This document shows, piece after piece, positions 40,101-50,478 of a DNA stretch of 64,000 nucleotides. The notes beneath the pieces were generated by a model, which was given only the letters and a program-made list of their open reading frames with translations, did not search any database and had not been told where the DNA came from. The DNA is taken from assembly GCF_037975245.1 (NCBI RefSeq), contig NC_092574.1, forward strand, positions 10,937,213 through 11,001,212, in the 5' to 3' direction. Position numbers and translations under genes: made by a program. This DNA is from Apostichopus japonicus. Taxonomy: Eukaryota > Echinodermata > Holothuroidea > Aspidochirotida > Stichopodidae. Position 1 is the first letter of the stretch. Every line of letters starts with the position of its first letter.

Positions 40101-42029
40101 GATTCTTATTCTTTCTTTGAAAAAAAAAAAAAAGATGAAAATTTCCTCATGCATACTATAGTATAGATCTCTCAAACTTTCTCCACAATGTTTGCTGCAC
40201 TTGATGGGACTATGCATACATGTACAAGACAGTATTGAGGTCTGCGAATATTGAATGAAAACACATATTAAAAAAACACTTGGGTTCTGTACATAAATAC
40301 GGTTATCAATTAATCCCGGAGTAACAACAGATGCAGTGTAGTTTTAGTCTTCACTTCAGAGATACTGTAGCAGGATATTATCCAAGGAGATAGCAGGATG
40401 GTGTCCAAGGAGATAGCTGGATAGTATACAAGGAAATAGTTGGATCTTAGCAACCTATGAGATAGTAGGGCAAATGATCTCTATCCTACTAAGATCGATA
40501 TAGTGCTGATGTTATCAGTTGCATAAAAGTGAAACCAATCCCTTGATTGTGTTTTTCTTACATGAATCACTAAGCAGCACCAAAACCATGACCTTTCAGT
40601 TTACATCTTGTACAGTTCATCTATAAAGGGAACTGATTAGTTGGTAGGGTTCGGAGGATATATCACTGTTTTTCAAGGTGACCTTTAAGACATCTGCAGT
40701 TGACAGTATTAAACATTGTTATGAAAGTGGATTTTCATTCAAGAGAAGCACGAACACAAGCAAGTTATCACAAAATTAAACAACTGAGAAAATTAAGAAA
40801 AATAAGACAAAAACATACAAAGCAACAAGCAAAACAAAAGAAAACATGAAAGGCAAAGCTGCTGTAGAGACATTTCATCATCTCCAGTGATTTCATCTAG
40901 TTTCAGTCTTTCAACCTGGACATTCTGAGAGGCCTCAAGAAATTTGACCCTGATTGATATTTAATGAATTGTATTTCAGATCACAAAAGGGAAATAGAAT
41001 ACAGGCAGCCATTTTCTACATCAAATCTGTGCAACATTTGCCAGCCTAGAAAAGAATTTCAAGAACACAAACAAATTGCTTGGTTGCCCGCCCATATGTC
41101 TGAACGAAATAAATTTCCATGCCGCATAATGCTAATATCATTGTTTGTGTGTGTTGTGTCTTTAGGTGATAAACTCAGCAACTCAGAAGTAGACAGACTG
41201 TTGAGGGAAGTGAGGACAGACGGTGGTCTTGTTAACTATGAAGGTAAGTGTACCCCTTAGTGTACCACGGTACCATGGTCTTGTGTACCACGGTAGTGTA
41301 CCACGGTCTTCAATTTTAACCGTCATCGGTGCCACTTGCCACAATGTGCTTGAAAATCATCCGTTACAGATGGCAACAATTGTCATGCCCCTTGCCATCA
41401 AGCTGCCATAGGTTCCCTCATAATTATCTTGATGAATAAATTCTAGTGATATTTGGAAACGGAAAGAACAGGCATTAAGCATCACTGGGAATTATAAAGA
41501 TGCGGTTTTAAGAATAATCTCACTATGGCAAAAACATGCCTAGGTGCCCTTTCCAATTCTTGAAAGGTGCCTTGGTTTCAGTTTGAAAGCTGACAATTCC
41601 TGTGGTGCAATGCTATTTCAATGAAAATCCAAGGACAAGCTTCAACTTTTACAAAACATTTGCCTTGCCTCTCATGGTGCACCATTCGAGCCCTGCTGCA
41701 AACTTGTGTAGACCGATTGCCTCACGTTACTTCCCACTTACCCGTCTTTACACGACAATTGCACACTCTCCTAGCAACTTAGAGAAACGAGTTGATTTTT
41801 TAACATATAAGATTTGTTCCATAACATTGGTTCCATCACAGTTAGCTAATATACACCTTTGTTCAAGCCTGAAGGTTTGTTTTGAAAAAGTGAAGAAAAT
41901 GTGTTGTAGTCTAAATCAGTATTTGTGGGTGCCTGCAAGTTATGACAAATGTTAACATAGAACTGATGTGTGTGCATTTGATATTTCACTTGTTTTACAG
42001 ACTTTGTAAGGCGGCTAATGTCCCAGTGA
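37162..42029 (+). CDS. Myosin essential light chain-like EF-hand protein
   Basis: Six coding exons (37162-37173, 37751-37772, 38704-38853, 39674-39838, 41166-41243, 42001-42029) join in frame across GT/AG borders into 151 residues, the same length as vertebrate MYL6. Essential light chains bind the first IQ motif of the myosin lever arm. FQLFDKKGDGKI (17-28) is EF-hand 1. The second hand (about 57-70) is degenerate in the way seen in this family. FDSDGSGMISVAEL (96-109) is EF-hand 3 with all usual ligand positions filled, so it may bind Ca2+. The fourth hand (about 132-144) is degenerate. GLRMFD and VNYEDFV match family positions. A 4-codon first exon and a 22-base microexon resemble the vertebrate essential light-chain gene layout. 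Intron 1 holds a MITE end, and intron 4 a copied donor and a minisatellite. Muscle versus non-muscle type cannot be assigned. A broader calmodulin-like protein is the alternative. Confidence 0.9.
37560..37680. mobile_element. End of a MITE-like repeat
   Basis: The segment begins AGGCGTACGAGGCGGGGG and contains a GGGGGGCAGACTGCCCCCCC hairpin. It then has two ATTCGGGCA words and ends in an A-rich tail. It resembles the ends of the other GGCGTA elements in this window. I see no matching opposite end, so it is a fragment, inserted in intron 1 of the light-chain gene. Confidence 0.5.
39821..39959 (+). repeat. Tandem duplication of an exon end with its 5' splice site
   Basis: Copy 1 (39821-39885) includes the last 18 bases of light-chain exon 4, its GTGAGT donor and the intron start. 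Copy 2 (39898-39959) repeats this with about 85-90% identity and a second GTGAGT at 39916-39921. Shared words are ATTCTCACAAA, AGAGATGA and AATGCCAGGA. The second donor, if used, would extend exon 4 through an in-frame stop. Confidence 0.85.
40365..40470 (+). repeat. Short minisatellite, about 27-bp unit
   Basis: Three to four diverged copies of CCAAGGAGATAGCTGGAT lie in intron 4 of the light-chain gene. Unit borders are approximate. Confidence 0.6.
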
Positions 42030-42394
42030 TTGACGCAACCAGAGGTGAAATTTAAAGTAAGATGGGTGACGGGCAGAGAATTCACAACCAAGTAATTTCT
42101 TTTCTATTGGATGTTTTGATCGATGACATAAGAATTCTAGGCAGAGATGGGCCAGAAGTACCTCAAGGAATGGAAATGTTGTAGCATGGAACCCATATTA
42201 GAAGAAGTGAGAGGGCCATCTATTCACTAATCTTTCTCAGTAAAGAGGTTAAAGTGAGATTCTCAATATCTATTTGTAATTCTTGAAATATTAAGTGCTT
42301 TGATTTCTAAAAGGGACCAAACAGAGATATTTTATATCCTGCCATTAATGGATGTTAGCTTTCTAACTAGATGATGAATCATAAGAAATGGGAT

Positions 42395-42910
42395 GGATGG
42401 TAGTAAGATAGATTAGCAATGATATGAACTAGGAAAGATGATATGGATAAGCAATGATGTGGATTAGTAATGTTGTGGATTAGTAATGATGTGGATTAGC
42501 AATGATATGGTTAAGTAATGATGTGGATTAGCAATGGTATGGATAGCAATGATATGGATTAATAATGATATGGATTAGAAATGTGTAGATTAGTAATAAT
42601 ATGGATTTGCAATGATATAGATTAGTAATGATGTGGATAAGTAATGATATGAATTAGCAATAAATTAAATTGTTCATCAATGAAATGGACTATCCATAAG
42701 ATAGATTAGATATTGATTTAATAAGTACGAAGATTGATTAGCAGTGATATAGGATAACGATGAGGTTAGCAATGGATTAGATGAGTAATGATATAAATTA
42801 GCATTAGATGAGATTGATTAGTTATGGATTGGACTAGTAATAACATGGATTAGATGTGTGCTAGATTAGTAACGAGATTGACTAATTACTAGGTGTAGTA
42901 ACGAGATGGA
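42395..42910 (+). repeat. Minisatellite, about 16-bp unit GATATGGATTAGCAAT
   Basis: Roughly 25-30 imperfect copies of a GATRTGGATTAGYAAT-like unit occur, regular between 42420 and 42660 and increasingly degenerate afterwards. It lies 0.4 kb downstream of the light-chain stop codon. Confidence 0.85.
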
Positions 42911-43186
42911 TCAGAGATGTGATGGATGACAGTGTAATGTGGGTGTATTGGATTAGTGGTGAACAATGAACTGATCTTTAAGGGATTAGATGTGATGAAG
43001 AACCAGCAAATAGATATGTGTTAATATATGCATATTATTTTTGCCTAATTTGGTTCATTTATATCTGTCACCTGCAGTTTGGCGTATGAACCAGCCTTTA
43101 GAGGTTGAACGATACGCTAATACCCCGGAACAAGGCTTTCACTATTTAAAGTTTTTGTCTCTTAAACCTTTGAAGCAATTCACATT

Positions 43187-43366
43187 GAGTAGTACTGTTT
43201 GAAAGGGTATGCCTGTTAGTGATCATTGGCACTCTCCATTGAATGCCAAGCTAGATTAACAGTTTACCAAAACGAAGCAGAACAACGGGACTGGCACCCT
43301 TATATAGAAGGAGTAGTACTCTTTGGTATGCCCGATAGTGTACAGCGGCACTCTCATTTAGAATGG
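43187..43366 (+). repeat. Two diverged copies, 124-bp period
   Basis: GAGTAGTACT followed by GGTATGCC, TAGTG and GGCACTCTC appears at 43187-43244 and again at 43311-43366. The copies are about 75-80% identical by eye. Confidence 0.6.
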
Positions 43367-45860
43367 AGTAATATTTATAGTTCTACCTCTGTGTCAAATG
43401 AACATAGTAGAAATTTTAAGAGATAACTTCTTTTCTCAAGTCAATGCTTATTTGACTGTTCAATCTGTCTTCCTTAGGCTGTCTATTCTCTTCTAGTGCA
43501 ATACACCTTCTATTCAGTTCTTTTAAGCTTGGCAAAAATAATTTTAAACTGTTTTTAGTGCAAAGAAAGTCATAATTTATGCAGTCTGGTGACAAATATA
43601 TCACTTTTCTGAATCAAGAAGGAAATTATTTTTCAGATATCTGTTGATGGTAATGTGTAAATCGATGTGGTTAGCAGGTATTATTTAAACTGAGGCTGTT
43701 GATCTCAAGAAATTAATCCAAGGTTCGAACTACTTACAGTGTGGCTCTAAAGTGAAATTAAATGGGTTATGTTTCCGTTTCCATCGGAAAAGATTATTAT
43801 TTTGATAGTTAAGAGGTCAAAGGATCTGTTTACAAACACCCAGAGGCTTCAAAGCTTCCTTGAAAAGCATGTGACATTATGAAGCAACATCATCATGATA
43901 TCATGGATGTCTATTCTTAAAAAGTTTCATTCAAATCATGAGCTGAAAATTGTGAAATTTCCATTTTGCATTCGTATTTAACGCCCGAAATGAAAAGAAA
44001 GAAAATCAAGCAATTTCAGGGGCAAAGAGATTTTACAAATTGATATAAAAATCATTAATTACTTGGTTCATTAGGTGAGAAAGATCTAAGAGATTGTGTT
44101 AGTTTTTACCTTGAATTGTTATCTTCTCATTTAGAGAATTTTTTTTGTTTGGTTTGCAATTAGGAATTATTTACTCATCAGATTTTGTGCAAGCAGTTCT
44201 GATTGGAATGCTGTCAACTTTTTGTCTCATTTTAATGTAAAATGTAAATAACAATACGGTTTCCGTACCAATAACTGCCATACATCTTTGAAAGTCGTAT
44301 ACATGGGAATTTGTTCCTTTTTGCATCGCATATTGCTACGAGATACCGGATAAGTCATTCACTGGTTTGGTCAATGGTCGACCACATGCCAAAAGCTGCT
44401 ATTAAGTATTTAACCTCATTTTAGTCTTTCTTTAGAGGGTGAATCTGCCATTTGTGTTATCAGTTTGTTGGTTTCACTTTTGTGTATTTATTTTTTTCCC
44501 TTCATTTTAACAATTTAGCTACATTTTCTCAGGTTGTTGGGCCATTATTCGATACATTTCCATATTTTTTAGTCTTTCATCATGCTAATATATATCTTTC
44601 ATTGTATCTTATAACACTAGTATTGGCTTTTTACTTCCCTGCCACAACTCATTATTACAATGTCATTGTCTACTCCTGTTACTTACAGAATCAACAAGTG
44701 TTTGTCTTTCCGGTTGTCTGAAGGAAGCAGAGTAAAACAATTGTTCTTTGCTAGTTTTATGACTCAGTTTCCTGAAAACTATGTAGTATCATGTCCTAGT
44801 TTGCAAAAGCAGGGAAACTGAAACAAGTACTTAACATTTTCCCCAAAGCATTGTGACTTCTTGTCAGCTTTTTAAGCATAATATGAATTAAAATATAGAC
44901 TGTTTTATGTATTATTTGCGAACATGATGGACCTGCATTTGATGGATAGCACTGAGTTTCCTCACGTAAGCCTTTTCTACTGTTATGTATACTAAATCCT
45001 TTATGTATTGAAAAGAGCCATTTCCTGAACAATCTTACATACTTCCCCACTCTCGAAAGATGCACACACACACACACACATTTTTCTTCATATCCTGCTG
45101 ATAATGGTTGAGCTCATAAAAGCATCATAACTTCCCAGTGATCTGACAACATCAATTGCTGACAAGGCTGAAATATAGCAGACATATTTCTGCATAATCT
45201 ATTTTTTTATCTCAATACATTACATGTATAGAGATATTGTAACAGTAAGTGGGACTCTCTCTTCTCTTAAAAATTTTTCAGCGTCTTCATACAAAGCTCT
45301 TTTTCTCTGGAATTTCCAGAGCAAGAATATATCATATAGACCAACAAAAGTTACTATTTTTTATTCGAGAATTTTATCTCATTCTATGACTTTTTCATCG
45401 ATTTATGTCGAAATCGGGCCAAATCGGACTGAAAAACGATTGAAACACAACGTTTTTGCACACGCTCCGAAACTTGTTTGTAGGGAACTTTTCCCCACGT
45501 TTTCCTGCTCATTTGTTAATTATTATTCGATGTCTATGGTTTATTATGGGCACGTGACATATTACTTCTCAGCGATTGGTTTGTTATCTGCAGTCTAATG
45601 TTTTATGAAAGAGAATAGAATAAAATTGTCTTTTAACAGTGGTATCGTCTAAGATAGGGTCCTATTTATTATATTTTTTATTAACATTTTAAACTTCCAT
45701 TTGTTTTTACAGGTCGGTATGAATAAAACTTTTACTAGTTGTAAATGACATTTTATGGCTTTTATTTGCTTTATTTGATGTTTAAATGATTTTTCTTTCT
45801 TAAAACAACACTGAGCTGCCGCCCCTACTTTTAGTAAAAAGGTCCGTTTCTGATGATTAA

Positions 45861-45896
45861 GCCCCGCCTCCAAGTCTGGTTTATAGCAGATTGGCT
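45861..45896 (+). promoter_or_regulatory. GC box and inverted CCAAT box (putative promoter)
   Basis: GCCCCGCCTC (45861-45870) is followed by AGATTGGCT, an inverted CCAAT box, 40 bases before the ATG of the putative small gene. The pairing is typical of TATA-less housekeeping promoters. Dispersed repeats can carry similar words, so this is tentative. Confidence 0.3.
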
Positions 45897-45932
45897 ATGA
45901 CTCATGGACAGCTACATGTTAGATATACGAAA

Positions 45933-47228
45933 ATGGCTACCCTCGCGACCAATTTCTTTACTGTAGTTAGGTACGCAAGGTAGTGTATTGCATGCTGAAT
46001 GCATACACATATTGTGTACTTTTGAATTTTACGTAGTGCATTTAATTAATATCAGGCCTTCGTTTTTGTAACATACATTTAAGGATAGTACTGGGGTTCA
46101 GGTAGCTTTTCAGAGCAAGGGCCATGATAAGTTTGTTTGATTGCCCTTCATGTATTTTTGTATAATTACGTTTACACATCTTTGTACTTCTGAAGGCTAC
46201 TTAGGCATTGGCCTAATGCATAAAATATATATAGGCCTAGCCTAGGCCTATTAGTACTAGTATTACTATTATTAGGCTTTCAGTGATAGCCACATTAGCA
46301 TTGTACTGGTGTTCAGACAGCTTTTCCTAGGAAGGACCAGGGTAAGTTTGTTTGATGGGTACGTATAAAAGAGGAGCCGGCCATAGCATCACAACTTTTA
46401 TAAGACTATAAAAATTGTATAAGGTTATGTTTTATTTATAAGATGTATAAGGTTATAAGAAGTATGTTTAGCTTTCTTTTGAACCTGTGATGTTTGACAT
46501 CAAATGTACAAAGAATTAAAATAAAATAACAAAATGGAGAGGAACTGAGATGGCTATGAGGGGAGGAGGAGGCCACCCATCACTTTCAAATAAAAACTTG
46601 TAATCTTCTGTTACATTATTTTTTCCAAGTCATAAATCCATGAAATCTTCATGTCAGAAAAATTGAGATGGAAAAACGTGGGTTGTTTTGATACTTGGAA
46701 GTGGACACAGTTTTGATGGTAGTCACCACTACAGTCTACAGTAACATACAGTAGGTTGATAGGCCTAGCTCTCAAGGCGGGCGTCAAGAATATGGTCGAG
46801 TTGTTCGCCTCTTCTAATTTGGCCGTTGTCATTGACGTCAAACTATATGACCAAAAAGTCCAACAGAGACTGATCCAAGATGAAGGATACCACATAAAAA
46901 ACAAGTTCTTAGGTATTCTATGACATTACTAAACCTTGCAACGTCGTTCTTTCGACAAACAAGCAATGAGCGCTAAAGGCAACACTAGCAGGATAAAGTG
47001 TAACCTGCAGAGACTATTCGGTGGGCAAAGTAGCTTAAATGCAAGTTATATATTTGTTGTACCATGATTGATATTGATAATTGTAGAGACAGCAAAGATT
47101 TGAAATTAGGAATCAAAATTTAAACTTCCAGTATTGAGATACTGCATCATTGATGCTCTTGTTTTATAAAGCTAACAATTTTTATCTTTTTCTTGTATAC
47201 AGTGCTTGATAGTATTGAATCCATTTAG
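45933..47228 (+). CDS. Putative small protein, 74 residues, three exons (unrecognised)
   Basis: Exons 45933-45970, 46752-46912 and 47203-47228 join in phases 2 and 1 with GT/AG borders into 74 codons plus stop. Exon 1 starts with a good context (GAAAATGG) and encodes MATLATNFFTVV. Exon 2 is 161 bases open in one frame, with a mixed hydrophobic and basic start (LIGLALKAGVKN) and a charged end (QQRLIQDEGYHIKNK). Exon 3 follows a strong pyrimidine tract and ends SIESI. A GC box and CCAAT box precede exon 1. I do not recognise the product. The N-terminal half might be a mitochondrial presequence or amphipathic helix, which is only an impression. The exon 2 acceptor has a weak pyrimidine tract and its donor is GTATTC, so the model could be wrong. 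Confidence 0.35.
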
Positions 47229-50200
47229 CTGCACCCACTCATGTGAGGATATTGTATGTTAATGGAAGATATTATAGCTCTTAAAACAAAGCTGTATTTT
47301 ATTAAGATACTATAAGATGCCAAAGAGTATTCAGAGGGTTATATTGAATGTTGACAATTTAAATAACAGTTTAAAAGATTTGTGAATTATATTTATCACA
47401 TCATGTATGATCTTGAAAGTACTTGCATTACGTCAATTTATAAGGGTTCCATGTATTCATTTTACTCTTGGGTCTGCTAAACATATTGTCATTGAACAGT
47501 ATGCAGCTAATAGGACAATTACAATTCAGTATCTCGCTATGCGATACAACACAAAAGTGGCTCACATACGCGGCTTTGACGTTCTAACGTACGGTTATCT
47601 CCAAATGTCAATGACAGAAAAAACATCTTGCTCGTATAATGTTTAACTGAAGAAAATACAAACACAGTGTATCAATTACCTTCACTTTTGTTTTGTTTTC
47701 AAAATGAAAAACAATTTCCTCTGCTTGTTTCTGCCACAAAGAGAAATATTGAATATTAACCAAGGAAAAAAAATCGAAACTGTTTTCATAGAGTGAAGAA
47801 CTTAAGTAACCTGTTACATTAGAAAGATAAAATGATCGACCAATGTGTCAAATATGCATATATTTAAAATTCTCGCTGGTTAAAAAAATGGGATGACCCC
47901 TAAGCAATATTTCATGTTGGACGTTTTTTGTTTTATCAGAAGGATTGTCAGAAAATAATTCTCGTCAGTAGATGAGTAGTCAGTCTTTAAAGAGGCAGGA
48001 AAACCGTGCTTCTACAATCTTATAATAATTATGAAATACACTGTATTTTGTGTTTGGTTTTATCAGTGAATAATTTAGTATTCAAATTTTGTGAAGTTAT
48101 CTTAAAGGCGCTTATCAAATACTATTATTATTGTACTGTTTTATTGTGCTATTATTCCTGTGAAAAACAAACAGTGATACATAAGGGAGTAATGCATGTA
48201 TGTTTGTGGCTCTTACAGGCTTTTGGAGGTTCACTTTGAACCTTCAACTTGAAAATATTCTGCCAACTTTTCAAATTGTTTTTCTATATATGCTCAAACT
48301 GGTACTTTCCCTACTTACATGTTATTCTTGAATTTTGGGGTTCAAATCTTCCTCCATGACCTTCTCGTAAATGTAAATAACAAGTTAACGGACACTGCAG
48401 TCATTTTCATGAAACTTTCTCCTCAAATGCTGCATTTCTCAGAGATAGGAATGTGAAGATGAATGACACCATACCACATGAATTCTGTAAATTGATCAAT
48501 ATACGTAGTCTTTCAGAGATACAGTACTGTCCCATTCTACAAATGTTATCATAATTTCCAACTATGATAGTACTTTCAGTGAAGTATTTTAATCCATTTC
48601 CTCAGTCGTCCATGCCTGGAATTCGTCGTCATGACGACGATGTTTCTCCACGGGCAGGTTTATTCATTCAATAAGATGTTCAAGTGTGAACCATTCTTTC
48701 ATTCCATTTTTGCGAATATTTAATATCTATAAATTTCTATTTTGGTGAAGGTCGGTTTTGAAGCTGGTTCCAGCAGGTGTTAATGCTTATTTAATATACA
48801 AATTTTAAACTTTTGCCTCATGTCCTACAATATATTGTACTTAAATATACGTGAGGCTAAAGTTCTCTTAACGTACTTCCTCCAGAAGCTGATTATCATT
48901 GTTTTACTGCAAAACTACAGTTTCTATCCCAAAAGAGTTTTTATCATCAATTTTCATTGTAACATGCATGGGCTGTGTTTGTATTCTATTTGTTTCCATC
49001 TTTCATCCTTGTAATGTTATTTATCTTGTCAAATATATTCAAAACTATATGTGAATTGTTTCTGATTTTTTGCCATGTTCTAAATGTTCACAACTTATGG
49101 ATTATCTTGCTCGACTTCCCTTATAACTTGAGTATGCATGAAAGGAGGCAAAAAAAACCAGCGGAACTTGATTGGACCAGAACTAAAAAGTAGACTATCA
49201 CCATTGTAACATGAGTACCAAAGGGTACCATGCACTTCTGAGTATCATATCAAAATCATATACCCAAAATATAGAAAAGTGTTTAAGGATATACTTGAAA
49301 GTTTTAAAACTTTTGAGGCCAACAAATGTATCGCAAATGTGTGTCACTACACTACAGAGTCTATTAAAGTGACACATAAAGGTTCACTGAAGTTGGCAAT
49401 AATTAGATGCCATTTGAAAGTCTAACATTTATTAAAATAAGGTGACTGAAATTCTCCAGCAATTCCCCCAACAAATTATTTTGATAGTTAACATGCCAAC
49501 TTGTAGGAACACATTTTTGAAACAAAAACTTGCCAACTCTTAGCATGATATAAGATAAACTGGGGTAATACTGATGACCTTTCAAAAGTCGGAAGTGGTA
49601 ACATTCCATACATAATTGTACTTGATGAACTGATATCATCAACTGATATCATTCAACCGATATCATAAAGTGATATCATTCAACTGATATCATCAACTGA
49701 TGTCATCAACCAATATCAACTGATGTCATTCAACTGATATCATCAACTGATATCATTCAACCGATATCAACTGATATCATCATCTAATATTTAACTGATA
49801 TCATCAACTGATATCATTCAACAGATATCAACTGATGTTATCAACCGATATCATTCAACAGATATCATTCAACTGATGTCATCAACTGATATCATCAACT
49901 AATATCATTCAACTAATATCATCCACGGATATCATTCAACTAAAATCATCAACTGATATCATCATCTGATATCATCAACTGACATTAAGTGATTTTCATT
50001 ATTTGATACAATATTGATACTTTTTGTTCTCTTGATATGAGACAGCGAATTAAATGTCTTAGAAATATGCTTTTAACAGCCCAATGGGTCATAGGTTACA
50101 TCTAACTCATTGCCAGATAACTTATTTTCTTTTACCTAGGAAAATTTACTCATACTATGATGAAAAAAGAGAGAAAAAAATGCAAAATTTCCTTCATTAA

Positions 50201-50478
50201 CCCAAAGTTCTTCACCAACAGCAGTCAAAAGTAAAATTCTCTCTTGCTTTTAACCTTGCATAGTCTTCTGAACGACAAGTAAAGACTACCTACTACCCTA
50301 CTAACAAAAGTTAACTATCCTCATAGAAAGCCCTTGTCAAAGGCAAGATCATTTACCAGAAAAAGGAAGCGAATTAAAAAAAACCAGCAGCAAACCCCAA
50401 GAAATCTTTTCACAAACCAGGAGCTATTAAGGACTCCTTAAGCAGAAGTTACTCTTTATATTTCTCTTGCTGTTTCGG
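47229..50478. other. Intergenic region downstream of LARS1 and the small gene
   Basis: No supported coding exon. It contains a perfect 18-bp palindrome at 48623-48640 and a 13-bp-unit minisatellite at 49628-49985. The part just below 50478 is probably the LARS1 3' untranslated region. Confidence 0.5.
49628..49985. repeat. Minisatellite, 13-bp unit (GATATCATCAACT)
   Basis: About 27 copies of GATATCATCAACT and its GATATCATTCAACT variant occur, with GATGTC and AATATC substitutions. Nearly every unit contains the palindrome GATATC. The array lies about 500-850 bases beyond the LARS1 stop codon. Confidence 0.92.

Larger units (their letters stand above)
42030..45860. other. Intergenic region downstream of the light-chain gene
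   Basis: No supported exon. It includes a minisatellite at 42395-42910, a 124-bp-period duplication at 43187-43366 and a short (CA)n run near 45062. A 124-codon open frame at 45224-45598 is judged non-coding. The first few hundred bases are probably the 3' untranslated region of the light-chain transcript. Confidence 0.5.

Noticed and set aside
41602-41955. 117-codon open frame inside light-chain intron 5
   Set aside because: It lies between two confirmed exons of the same strand and has random composition. I recognise no domain.
45224-45598. 124-codon open frame on the plus strand
   Set aside because: Serine, phenylalanine and tyrosine-rich with no domain; the region looks like dispersed repeat sequence upstream of the putative small gene.
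46611-46904. 97-codon minus-strand frame
   Set aside because: It overlaps the plus-strand block 46752-46912, which has better splice phases and a more protein-like composition; the minus frame is treated as its shadow.
48606-48657. Possible third exon of the small gene
   Set aside because: It has an acceptor and a donor, but in the required phase it ends in an early stop; the block at 47203-47228 has a much better pyrimidine tract and a compatible phase.
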